Assembly: GCF_029953595.1 (NCBI RefSeq)
Contig: NZ_CP124537.1
Location: forward strand, 1-64,000
Reading direction: 5' to 3'
DNA from: Fuscovulum ytuae
Lineage (GTDB): Bacteria; Pseudomonadota; Alphaproteobacteria; Rhodobacterales; Rhodobacteraceae
Length of the DNA stretch: 64,000 nucleotides
Translations under genes and position numbers: made by a program
Shown here: piece by piece, positions 23,559-30,767 of the stretch
Layout: every line of letters begins with the position of its first letter
Numbering within the stretch: the first letter of the stretch is position 1
The notes under the pieces: generated by a model
Told to the model about the DNA's origin: nothing
Database searches by the model: none
The model's input: the letters and a program-made list of their open reading frames with translations, nothing else

Positions 23559-23692
23559 CAAAACCAAGGATCGGGCCGATCGGTTTTGGCACGATCACAT
23601 CCGCCCGCGTCCGCGCACAGACATATCCTGCGCGGCGTTGTTGGGTGGGTCGATGCGGAATTAAACCTTCAGGCTGTCGATCATCAGTTTAA
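23549..23692 (+). pseudogene. remnant of a Gfo/Idh/MocA-type oxidoreductase gene
   Basis: An ATG overlapping the end of the gluconolactonase gene opens a frame whose first residues, MAVTKPRIGPIGFGTITSA, look like the Rossmann start of Gfo/Idh/MocA dehydrogenases (normally about 330-390 residues). The frame then loses similarity and ends at 47 codons. In the neighbouring frame the segment ILRGVVGWVDAEL resembles the second strand of the same fold, suggesting a frameshift followed by truncation at the LysR gene. The intact gene was probably part of the sugar-acid operon. Confidence 0.5.
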
Positions 23693-24560
23693 TGAACCGC
23701 TTGGCGCGGCCTGCGAATGGACCGCTGTCGTAGCGACTGCCGATCCAGTAGCTGCAGCCTGTTGCTGCCTCGCTTCCTTTGACGAGCCTTAGTCGGTTGG
23801 ATGCCAGCAAATCGGAGGCGTTTACAACGCTGATCAGCGCGAAAAGATCGGATTTCGGGAGCATTTCGGCAGCAAGGTGTTCGGCCGAAACGGATGGCCC
23901 TTTCTTTTTGGCATCGGACCAAGACAGACCAAGCTGCGCCGCCCAGTCGCGCCAACTGTATTCGCCCCAATCTCGGCCCCTTTGATGGGCGATGTGGAGC
24001 AAGCGGCTGTCGAGGACATCCTGCATATTGCCTGTCTCCGTGGCGAAAAACGGATGTTCCGGGCGGGCGATGGCGGCGCAGCGGTCATCGAAGAGAAGCC
24101 TCCATCCCGTGCCTTTTGGCTTATGTGCCGCATGGACGATGGTCACATCGGATGGTCCATGGTTCAGCGGATCATGGGTTGGGTTGATCACCAAATCGGT
24201 GTCGGGAAACATTTTCTCGAATGTCGGGATGCGCGGCATCAACCATAGGACAGCGAATGAATAGGACGCCGTGATGCGAAACTCTGTCGACCGGCCATCA
24301 TGCAGCAATTCGTCCGCCATGCGTATGCGTTGAAAGGCGTCGCCAAGGGCGGCGGTGATGGCGCGCCCGGTTTCTGTTGGCACAAAGCGGTTGCCGGACC
24401 GGTAGACGAGCGGCGCGCCGCACCGCGCCTCGAGGTCGCGGAGGCGGTGGCTAATGGCGGCGGGTGTGACGCAGAGTTCGCGTGCGGCAGCCGAGAGCGA
24501 GCCGGTGCGGAGAACCGCCTCCAGCGCGCGCAGACCGGTCATCGCTGGTGCGTTGCGCAT
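23661..24560 (-). CDS. LysR family transcriptional regulator (GcvA-like)
   Basis: Protein of 299 residues. The N-terminal LysR helix-turn-helix covers about residues 10-55 (GSLSAAARELCVTPAAISHRL), and the effector domain follows with the GcvA-like beginning FRITASYSFAVLWLMPRI. It is divergent from the binding-protein/enolase-superfamily operon, the standard arrangement for a regulator of that operon, and a perfect palindrome lies 12 bp before its start. Confidence 0.93.
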   Translation of the reverse strand: MRNAPAMTGLRALEAVLRTGSLSAAARELCVTPAAISHRLRDLEARCGAPLVYRSGNRFVPTETGRAITAALGDAFQRIRMADELLHDGRSTEFRITASYSFAVLWLMPRIPTFEKMFPDTDLVINPTHDPLNHGPSDVTIVHAAHKPKGTGWRLLFDDRCAAIARPEHPFFATETGNMQDVLDSRLLHIAHQRGRDWGEYSWRDWAAQLGLSWSDAKKKGPSVSAEHLAAEMLPKSDLFALISVVNASDLLASNRLRLVKGSEAATGCSYWIGSRYDSGPFAGRAKRFIKLMIDSLKV

Positions 24561-24571
24561 CGCTTTGCCCT

Positions 24572-24590
24572 CTTTTACCTGAGGTAAAAG
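24572..24590. promoter_or_regulatory. LysR-type operator in the divergent promoter region
   Basis: CTTTTACCTGAGGTAAAAG is a perfect 9+1+9 palindrome containing the T-N11-A core of LysR boxes. It lies 12 bp upstream of the LysR start and 121 bp before the divergent binding-protein gene, fitting autorepression plus activation. Confidence 0.65.
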
Positions 24591-24710
24591 CGAGGCGTCG
24601 AACTTGTCAATTGGCGCAGGGCGCGAGGCGTTCCAGTCTACACCTACCCGGCATCACCCATGCGCGGCCTATCCTCCTCCTGCCTCTATGCCAGACAAGG
24701 AAACCTTGCC

Positions 24711-26339
24711 ATGACCCAGAACGTGTCCGAGACCCGGAAAAGGCTGTTTGAGACCCTAGTCAAATCGTCCCGTGAAGGCCGTATTGACCGACGTGAATTT
24801 CTTGCGCTTTCAAGCGTTCTTGGCCTAGGGGCGGCTGTTGGCCTGTCCATGGCGCCGCATGCTGCCATGGCGCAGACGCCCAAACGCGGGGGCGTGTTGC
24901 GGGTGGGGCAGCAGGTCTTGGCGATCAACGATCCCCGCGTCTATGACTGGCCGCAGAAGGCCAATGTCGCCCGCCAGTTCTGCGAACCTCTTGTGCGTTG
25001 GCAGCCCGATGGCAGCTTTACGCCGTCGCTTCTGGAAAGTTGGGAGGTTTCGGATGACGCCCGCACCTACACGCTAAAGGTGCGGCAGAATGCAACTTGG
25101 ACGAATGGCGACGCGTTTACCGCCGATGACGTGGTCTTTAACATCCGCCGGATGGCCGATGCGACGGTCGAGGGCAATTCGATGGCCACCCGTCTTGTCG
25201 CCCTGCGCAATGGCGAGGAAAAGACGGCGGCCGAAGATGCAGTGGTGAAGCTGGACGATTTCACCGTTCAGTTGAACCTCCGCAATCCAGACATCACCCT
25301 GATCCCCAGCTTTGGCGATTATCCGGCGCTCTGCGTGCATCCGTCCTTTCCGGATGGTGGCGATCTGGCGCAGGCACCGATTGGAACCGGGGCCTTCGAG
25401 CTTGTCTCCTTTGAGGTGGGCGTCAGGGCTGTGGTGAAGCGGCGTGAGAATGGCGCGTGGTGGGGGGGCGAGGCCTATCTGGACGGGATCGAATTCATCG
25501 ACCTTGGAACGGATGAATCGGCCTTTCTTGCGGCGTTCTCGGGCGGTGAGATCGACATGAATGACGAAACCAGCCCGGATTTTGCCGATGCCAATGATGC
25601 GGCGGGGCTGGTGCGGGAATCGGCGGTGACGGCGACGACGATGGTTGCCCGGATGAACACGCAGGTGGCACCGTTCACCGATGTTCGGGTGCGGCAGGCG
25701 ATGCAGCTTGCCGTGGATAATGCCGTGGTTCTGGAACTGGGGGTGGCGGGCCTTGGGTCTGTGGCCGAGAACCATCATGTCGCGCCCGTGCATCCGGAAT
25801 ATGCCGAGATCCCCAAGGTCGCGCCGGATCCTGCGAAGGCGCTTGCGATGCTGACCGAGGCCGGACATGCGGAGACGGAGATTGAACTGATCTCGATCGA
25901 CGAGGGGTGGCTGGCCACGACGTCGGATGCCATTGCTGGGCAGTTGCGGGATGCGGGCGTCAAGGTGAAACGGACGGTGCTGCCGGGGGCGACGTTCTGG
26001 GACGGTTGGACGAAATATCCCTTCTCGACCACCTCATGGGGGGCACGGCCTTTGGGGGTGCAGATCTATGCGCTGGCCTATCGCAGTGGCGAAGCGTGGA
26101 ACGAAAGTGCGCATTCCAACCCGGAGTTCGATGCCAAGTTGGAGCAGGCGCTGGGGATTTTCGACCCGGACAAGCGTCGTCCTTTGATGGCCGAGATGCA
26201 GAAGATGCTGCAAGACAGCGGCGTGATCATCCAGCCCTATTGGAACGAGTTGATCATGCACCGGATCGAGGCGGTGCAGGGTTACAGGCGGCATCCTCTG
26301 CGTGAGATGCATCTGGAAGCGGTCTGGCTGGATCGTTGA
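24711..26339 (+). CDS. orphan periplasmic substrate-binding protein, peptide-type (SBP family 5)
   Basis: Protein of 542 residues with a Tat-like signal (IDRRFFLAL-type; residues shown as DRREFLALSS at about 24-33) and a hydrophobic stretch ending AMA near 53. The SBP_bac_5 body shows WEVSDDARTYTLKVRQNATWT and NGDAFTADDVVFNIRRM. ATG 24711 has ACAAGGA nine bases ahead; an earlier in-frame start adds no feature. No permease or ATPase genes accompany it, so it must share a transporter encoded elsewhere or act as a sensor. It heads an operon with a sugar-acid dehydratase-like enzyme, suggesting an acid sugar or related ligand. A hairpin follows the stop. Confidence 0.9.
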   Translation: MTQNVSETRKRLFETLVKSSREGRIDRREFLALSSVLGLGAAVGLSMAPHAAMAQTPKRGGVLRVGQQVLAINDPRVYDWPQKANVARQFCEPLVRWQPDGSFTPSLLESWEVSDDARTYTLKVRQNATWTNGDAFTADDVVFNIRRMADATVEGNSMATRLVALRNGEEKTAAEDAVVKLDDFTVQLNLRNPDITLIPSFGDYPALCVHPSFPDGGDLAQAPIGTGAFELVSFEVGVRAVVKRRENGAWWGGEAYLDGIEFIDLGTDESAFLAAFSGGEIDMNDETSPDFADANDAAGLVRESAVTATTMVARMNTQVAPFTDVRVRQAMQLAVDNAVVLELGVAGLGSVAENHHVAPVHPEYAEIPKVAPDPAKALAMLTEAGHAETEIELISIDEGWLATTSDAIAGQLRDAGVKVKRTVLPGATFWDGWTKYPFSTTSWGARPLGVQIYALAYRSGEAWNESAHSNPEFDAKLEQALGIFDPDKRRPLMAEMQKMLQDSGVIIQPYWNELIMHRIEAVQGYRRHPLREMHLEAVWLDR

Positions 26340-26346
26340 GATCGGG

Positions 26347-26378
26347 TTCCCCCGGCCTGTTTTGCCGGGCCGGGGGAA
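26347..26378 (+). terminator. intercistronic GC-rich hairpin after the binding-protein gene
   Basis: Perfect 11-bp stem TTCCCCCGGCC / GGCCGGGGGAA with a 10-nt loop, 8 bp after the stop. No T-run follows, so it more likely blocks 3' decay or partly attenuates than fully terminates. Confidence 0.6.
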
Positions 26379-26406
26379 TGCGTCGCCGCCCAATTTGGAC
26401 AAGAAG

Positions 26407-27588
26407 ATGAAGATCAGAGAAATCCGCGCCACGCCGGTGAACATTCCGCTGCGCGCGCCTTATCGGTTCAGCTATGGGTCGACCGGGTCGCTGACCAAGA
26501 CCGTGGTTGAACTTATGACGGAGGACGGCGTCACGGGCCTTGGGGAATGTGCAGATGGCGACCGTGCGGCGGATGTGGCCCGGATGGCCGAGCGCCTGAT
26601 CGGCTATGATCTGCGCGATGTGGGACCGGCGGCGCGGGCCTGCGTGCATGGGATGTCCTATACACCTTGGGACAATGTCACGGCCCATCGTCGGGTTTTC
26701 GCCGGGATCGAAATGGCGATGTGGGATGCGCGGGCGCGCAGCGAGGGCGTGCCGCTTTATCGTTTGTTGGGCGGTGCCGTCCGGCAAGAGATCCCGCTGA
26801 CCGAATATTTCAGCTATCGCCTGCCCGGTCGGGAGGATGCGGGGGAGGCAAGCCCCACGGACGTTGCGCGCTATTGTGCGCGGATGATCGAGGACCATGA
26901 TGCGCGGGCCTTCGAGGGTAAGGTCGGCACGGTCGACCTTGCCGAAGAGGTGCGGATGGTGGCCGAGGTCCGCGCGGCCATCGGCGCACGGACCCTGCAA
27001 CTGGATGCCAATGGCGCATGGACACTGCCGACGGCGCGGCAGGCGATGAAGGCGCTGATGCCCAGTGACATCGCATGGTTCGAGGAGCCTTGCGAAACCT
27101 ATGAAGAGATGGCTGCCCTGCGCCAGCATTTCGCGTGTTCTTTTTCGACCCATATTGTCGATCTGCCCAAAGCCGCGCGGCTTGGCTGCCCGGATGCCAT
27201 TGTGACCAACATCAACGAATTGGGCGGTATCCGCGGCACGCTGGAATTCGTGGCGGCCTGCGCGGCGATGGGGGTTGGGTTCCGCTTTCATTCTGGCGAG
27301 ACGGGGGTTGCGTCGGCGGCCTATCTGCATCTGTCGGCGGCGCTGGATCATGTGCGCGGGGCAAGCCAGACCTTGCTGCGATGGTATGCGGATGATGTCA
27401 TCGAGGGTGGCCCCTTAGTGCCGAAATCGGGTGTGCTGCGGGTGCCTGATGGCCCCGGACTTGGGGTGACGCTGGACCCGGCCGCGCTGCGCCGGTGCCA
27501 TGAAAGGTATCTGGCCGAAGGGCGGTTTCCGGCTGGTGCATCGGCCCCGCCGGGATCGGCCTATGGCAGCACCTTCAGAAAACAGTGA
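26407..27588 (+). CDS. enolase superfamily enzyme, glucarate dehydratase-like (MR/MLE family)
   Basis: Protein of 393 residues. A capping domain (MKIREIRATPVNIPL, then YGSTGSLTKTVVEL) precedes the barrel with Lys172 (FEGKVGT), metal ligands Asp200 and Glu226 (LQLDANG, WFEEP), and a candidate Asp263/His295 dyad (GCPDAIV, FRFHSGETG). By hand alignment this order follows glucarate dehydratase, including the dyad; at the third metal-ligand position of that enzyme this protein seems to have His249 instead of Asn. It probably dehydrates an acid sugar. The neighbouring dehydrogenase and binding protein would supply or process the ligand. Confidence 0.88.
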   Translation: MKIREIRATPVNIPLRAPYRFSYGSTGSLTKTVVELMTEDGVTGLGECADGDRAADVARMAERLIGYDLRDVGPAARACVHGMSYTPWDNVTAHRRVFAGIEMAMWDARARSEGVPLYRLLGGAVRQEIPLTEYFSYRLPGREDAGEASPTDVARYCARMIEDHDARAFEGKVGTVDLAEEVRMVAEVRAAIGARTLQLDANGAWTLPTARQAMKALMPSDIAWFEEPCETYEEMAALRQHFACSFSTHIVDLPKAARLGCPDAIVTNINELGGIRGTLEFVAACAAMGVGFRFHSGETGVASAAYLHLSAALDHVRGASQTLLRWYADDVIEGGPLVPKSGVLRVPDGPGLGVTLDPAALRRCHERYLAEGRFPAGASAPPGSAYGSTFRKQ

Positions 27589-27596
27589 GGCGGGCG

Positions 27597-28592
27597 ATGG
27601 AACACAGACTTTCTCTTGTTTCCGTCGAAGCGCTGGCGGGGGAATGCCTTATGGCCTGTGGCGCGTCGCTCCAACAGGCCAGTGCGGTGGCACGGTCCAT
27701 CCGCGATGCCGAAGCGGAAGGCATGCGCGGGATCGGATTGGGCTATCTGCCTTGGTATTGCGGGCATCTTCGAGTGGGCAAGATCGCGGGTGAAGCGGTG
27801 CCTGAGGTTCGGCAGACAGCGCCGGGTGTGGTGCATGTGGATGCAGGCGACGGGTTCGCCCATCCGGCCTATGAGGCGGGCGAGGCCGCGCTGCTGGGTG
27901 CCGCGAGATCGCAGGGCATCGCGATGCTGGGCATCTCTGGTGCCTATGCTTGCGGCGTTCTGGGGTATTTCACCGCCCGGCTGGCGCGGCAGGGTTTGGT
28001 GGCGATGATGTTTGCCAATGCCTCATCCACAATGGCGCCTTGGGGGGGACGGAAGCCGTTTTTCGGCACCAACCCGTGGTCGATGGCGGCACCGCGCGAG
28101 GGCGCGCCGCTGATCCTTGATTCATCCTCGTCGGCGACGGCTTACGTCAATCTGGCCCGCGCCGCCGAAACGGGCGAGGCAATTCCTGCGCATTGGGCCT
28201 TGGATGCCGATGGGCGACCGACGACGGATGCAAGGGCGGCGTTGGCCGGGACCATCGCCCCGGCGGGTGGCCATAAGGGCAGCGCGCTGGCGCTTATGGT
28301 AGAGGTTTTGGCCGCGGGGCTGACGGGGGCGCATTTTTCGCATGAGGCGTCTTCCTTGGGTGATGATCTGGGTGGGCCGCCGCGTCTTGGTCAAACGCTG
28401 ATCGCTGTTCATCCCGGTCAATCCGGCTTTGCTGCCCGCATCGAAGGTCTGCTGTCCGCTATGGCAAGCCAGCCCGGCGTGCGCATCCCCGGCGACCGAC
28501 GCCACGCCGCAAGGCAGAGGGCCGAGGTGGAGGGTGTTGTCGTGGATGATGATTTGATGGCGCGGTTGCAGGCTTTGGCAGAGCGGTCATGA
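27597..28592 (+). CDS. Ldh family oxidoreductase (malate/L-lactate/ureidoglycolate dehydrogenase type)
   Basis: Protein of 331 residues of the NAD(P)-dependent Ldh_2 fold: DAEAEGMRGIGL near the start, MFANASSTMAPWGGRKPFFGTNPW in the middle (the nucleotide-binding signature) and GGHKGSALALMVEVLAAGLTG. Family members reduce or oxidise 2-keto/2-hydroxy acids, including 2,3-diketogulonate and ureidoglycolate. ATG 27597 follows GAGG; a GTG at 27585 overlapping the previous stop is an alternative. Operon partner of the dehydratase-like enzyme, so likely a sugar-acid catabolic step. Confidence 0.9.
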   Translation: MEHRLSLVSVEALAGECLMACGASLQQASAVARSIRDAEAEGMRGIGLGYLPWYCGHLRVGKIAGEAVPEVRQTAPGVVHVDAGDGFAHPAYEAGEAALLGAARSQGIAMLGISGAYACGVLGYFTARLARQGLVAMMFANASSTMAPWGGRKPFFGTNPWSMAAPREGAPLILDSSSSATAYVNLARAAETGEAIPAHWALDADGRPTTDARAALAGTIAPAGGHKGSALALMVEVLAAGLTGAHFSHEASSLGDDLGGPPRLGQTLIAVHPGQSGFAARIEGLLSAMASQPGVRIPGDRRHAARQRAEVEGVVVDDDLMARLQALAERS

Positions 28593-29371
28593 CCGACCTT
28601 GTCGCCGCTTTTCCGATGTATAACCGCCCGGAGCTTCGTGTGGCATTCGACATGCTGTGGGAGGGGACGCGCAACAACCTGCGCGCGGCGGGTGTGCAAG
28701 ATGTGCCAGACTGTCTGACGGTGGTGGAAGAGGGATTGCTGACGTTCTGGCAGCGCCCGGACCTGCTGCTTAGTCAGACCTGCGGCTTTCCCTATCGGCA
28801 TTTCCTGAAAGACTCCGTCGCCCTTGTGGGAACGCCCGACTTTGGGTTGGAAGGGTGCCCGCCGGGGTATTACCGCAGCGCGCTGGTCGTTCGGCGCGAC
28901 GATCCGCGCGAAACCCTGGCCGAGTTTCAGGGGGCAACATTGGCCGTCAACGACCTGCATTCCCAATCCGGCTATGCTGCCCCGCTTGTGGCGATAGAGC
29001 AGGCAGGGTTGCGGATGGGCGCAATCCGGATGAGCGGCGCGCATGTCGCCTCGGCGCGGATGGTGGCGGTCGGTGACGCGGATATCGCTGGGTTGGACGC
29101 GGTTTCTTGGCGGCACATGCTGCGTCTGGATGCCTGGACTTGCGGGTTGCGCGTCATCGATTGGACGCCGCCGACACCGGGCCTGCCCTATATCACGGCC
29201 TTTGCGCCTTTGGCGGTAACGATCACCGCATGCCTTGCCGAGGCGTTGCGGACCCTTCCTCCGACACTGCGGGATGATCTGACGATGAAGGGTCTGGTTG
29301 CGGTTGATCGCCGGGATTACCTGATCGTCGCCGATCCAGAGGCGCCGGAGAAGGCTTTGTTCCGCACCTAG
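28589..29371 (+). CDS. PhnD/SsuA-like periplasmic-binding-fold protein without signal peptide
   Basis: Protein of 260 residues resembling PhnD-type phosphate/phosphonate binding proteins (COG3221): LLTFWQRPDLLLSQTCGFPY, LVGTPDFGLEGCPPGYYRSALVVRRDD, LAVNDLHSQSGY, GDADIAGLDAVSW. The start overlaps the preceding stop (ATGA) and no hydrophobic leader exists, so it should stay in the cytoplasm. It may be an intracellular sensor or carrier for the operon's ligand rather than part of a transporter. Confidence 0.8.
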   Translation: MTDLVAAFPMYNRPELRVAFDMLWEGTRNNLRAAGVQDVPDCLTVVEEGLLTFWQRPDLLLSQTCGFPYRHFLKDSVALVGTPDFGLEGCPPGYYRSALVVRRDDPRETLAEFQGATLAVNDLHSQSGYAAPLVAIEQAGLRMGAIRMSGAHVASARMVAVGDADIAGLDAVSWRHMLRLDAWTCGLRVIDWTPPTPGLPYITAFAPLAVTITACLAEALRTLPPTLRDDLTMKGLVAVDRRDYLIVADPEAPEKALFRT

Positions 29372-29377
29372 TAAGGG

Positions 29378-29396
29378 CGGGGCGCAGTGAGCCCCG
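29378..29396. terminator. weak hairpin between convergent genes
   Basis: CGGGGC / GCCCCG with a 7-nt loop lies between the convergent stops of the PhnD-like and MarR genes. No T-run is present; a bidirectional terminator is possible but weakly supported. Confidence 0.3.
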
Positions 29397-29404
29397 GCTG
29401 CTGT

Positions 29405-29824
29405 TCAGGTCAACCGGGCGAGCAGCGCCAGAAGCCGTGCCCTGTCGCGCGCGGACAGGGGCGCAAGTGTCAGGTCCGAAACCTGTAGCGCGTCGGCCCG
29501 CCGATCTTGGAACAGTGTCCGGCCTTGATCCGTCAGGGCCACAGTGAGGCGGCGGCGGTCGGACGGATCGGGCAAAGTGGTGACAAGGCCCTGTCGCGTC
29601 AGCCGATCCACCACACCCTTGATCGTGGCCGCATCCATCGATGTGGCCCGCCCCAACTGGTTTTGCGACATCTGCCCCAGTTCTGCCAGACGTGCCAATA
29701 CGGCGAATTGGGTTGTGGTCACTTCGGGGATGATTTCGGAAAAGAGTGCCAAGTGCCGCTGCGTGACCCGGCGCAGCAGATAGCCCACCTGATCGTCCAA
29801 AGCATAGGGCGCGTCTTTTTCCAT
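29405..29824 (-). CDS. MarR family transcriptional regulator
   Basis: Protein of 139 residues with the MarR winged helix (MSQNQLGRATSMDAATIKGVVDRL) and the wing motif DPSDRRRLTVALT. It is divergent from the molybdenum hydroxylase operon with 112 bp between, which holds an imperfect palindrome at 29905. In related clusters such regulators respond to the aromatic substrate, so it is the likely controller of the N-heterocycle pathway. Confidence 0.92.
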   Translation of the reverse strand: MEKDAPYALDDQVGYLLRRVTQRHLALFSEIIPEVTTTQFAVLARLAELGQMSQNQLGRATSMDAATIKGVVDRLTRQGLVTTLPDPSDRRRLTVALTDQGRTLFQDRRADALQVSDLTLAPLSARDRARLLALLARLT

Positions 29825-29904
29825 CTGTTTCGATTAACGCGCGGGCAGGGCCTGTGCAACTGTCACGAATCCGTTGACAGAGGCATGGGGTGCGCCCAAT
29901 CTGA

Positions 29905-29918
29905 TTTGCATACAAACG
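29905..29918. promoter_or_regulatory. candidate MarR operator before the molybdenum hydroxylase operon
   Basis: TTTGCATACAAA is an imperfect 12-bp palindrome. On the minus strand the site reads CGTTTGTATGC, one base different from CGTTTGTATAC at 37713 in front of the transporter binding-protein gene of the same pathway. Confidence 0.5.
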
Positions 29919-29936
29919 AATAATGACGGGGTCGGG

Positions 29937-30767
29937 ATGGGCGACTATGCGCGTCCGCAGGACATGGCCGAGGCGCTGAGGCTGTTGGCGGGCGGCCCGC
30001 GCAGGGTGCTTGCGGGGGGGACCGATCTTTATCCGGGTGCGGGTGCCGTGCTTGCGGGCGATATGCTGGATCTGACCGGGTTGGCGGCGCTGCGCGGAAT
30101 ATCCTCGGGGCCGGATGGGGTGCGGATCGGGGCTTGCACGACATGGTCCGAGGTTGCCGATGCCGATCTGCCCCCGGCGCTGGATGCATTGCGGCAGGCT
30201 GCGCGTCAGGTGGGGGGGCGGCAGATCCAGAATGCCGGGACGCTGGGTGGAAATCTGTGCAACGCCTCGCCCGCAGCGGATGGTGTGCCGCCGCTTCTGG
30301 CGTTGGATGCCATGGTCGAACTTGAGTCTGCCATGGGGCGGCGCTGTATGGCGCTGTCGGATTTCCTGATTGGCCCCCGCCGCACCGCGTTGCGCCCGGA
30401 TGAGGTTCTGGCGGCGGTCGTGATCCCTTCGGGGGCGTTGGCGGGGCGGTCGGCCTTTCTTAAGCTGGGGGCGCGGGCCTATCTGGTGATTTCCATCGCC
30501 ATGGTTGCTGCGCGGGTTCATGTGGCCGAGGGGCGGATCGCGGATGCGGCGATTGCGGTCGGGGCTTGTGGCCCGGTGGCGCGGCGTCTGCCTGCGGTTG
30601 AGGCCGCGCTGATTGGCGCATCGCTGACCGACGCGCCCAAGCGGGTGCGACGGGATGATGTGGCCGCTGCGCTGACCCCTATCGACGATGTGCGGGCATC
30701 GGCTGCGTATCGTCTTGTGGCGGCCACCGAGCTGGTGGTGCGTGCGCTGCGCGAGGTGGCGGCATGA
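29937..30767 (+). CDS. FAD-binding subunit of a xanthine-dehydrogenase-family molybdenum hydroxylase
   Basis: Protein of 276 residues. The two FAD motifs of the medium subunit are visible: LAGGTDLYP at 25-33 and [17 protein letters not shown] at 99-115, followed by the CO_deh_flav_C region. It passes electrons from the 2Fe-2S centres of the large subunit to NAD or a carrier. ATG 29937 gives the usual N-terminus. The stop overlaps the next start (ATGA), so equal synthesis of both subunits is expected. Confidence 0.93.
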   Translation: MGDYARPQDMAEALRLLAGGPRRVLAGGTDLYPGAGAVLAGDMLDLTGLAALRGISSGPDGVRIGACTTWSEVADADLPPALDALRQAARQVGGRQIQNAGTLGGNLCNASPAADGVPPLLALDAMVELESAMGRRCMALSDFLIGPRRTALRPDEVLAAVVIPSGALAGRSAFLKLGARAYLVISIAMVAARVHVAEGRIADAAIAVGACGPVARRLPAVEAALIGASLTDAPKRVRRDDVAAALTPIDDVRASAAYRLVAATELVVRALREVAA

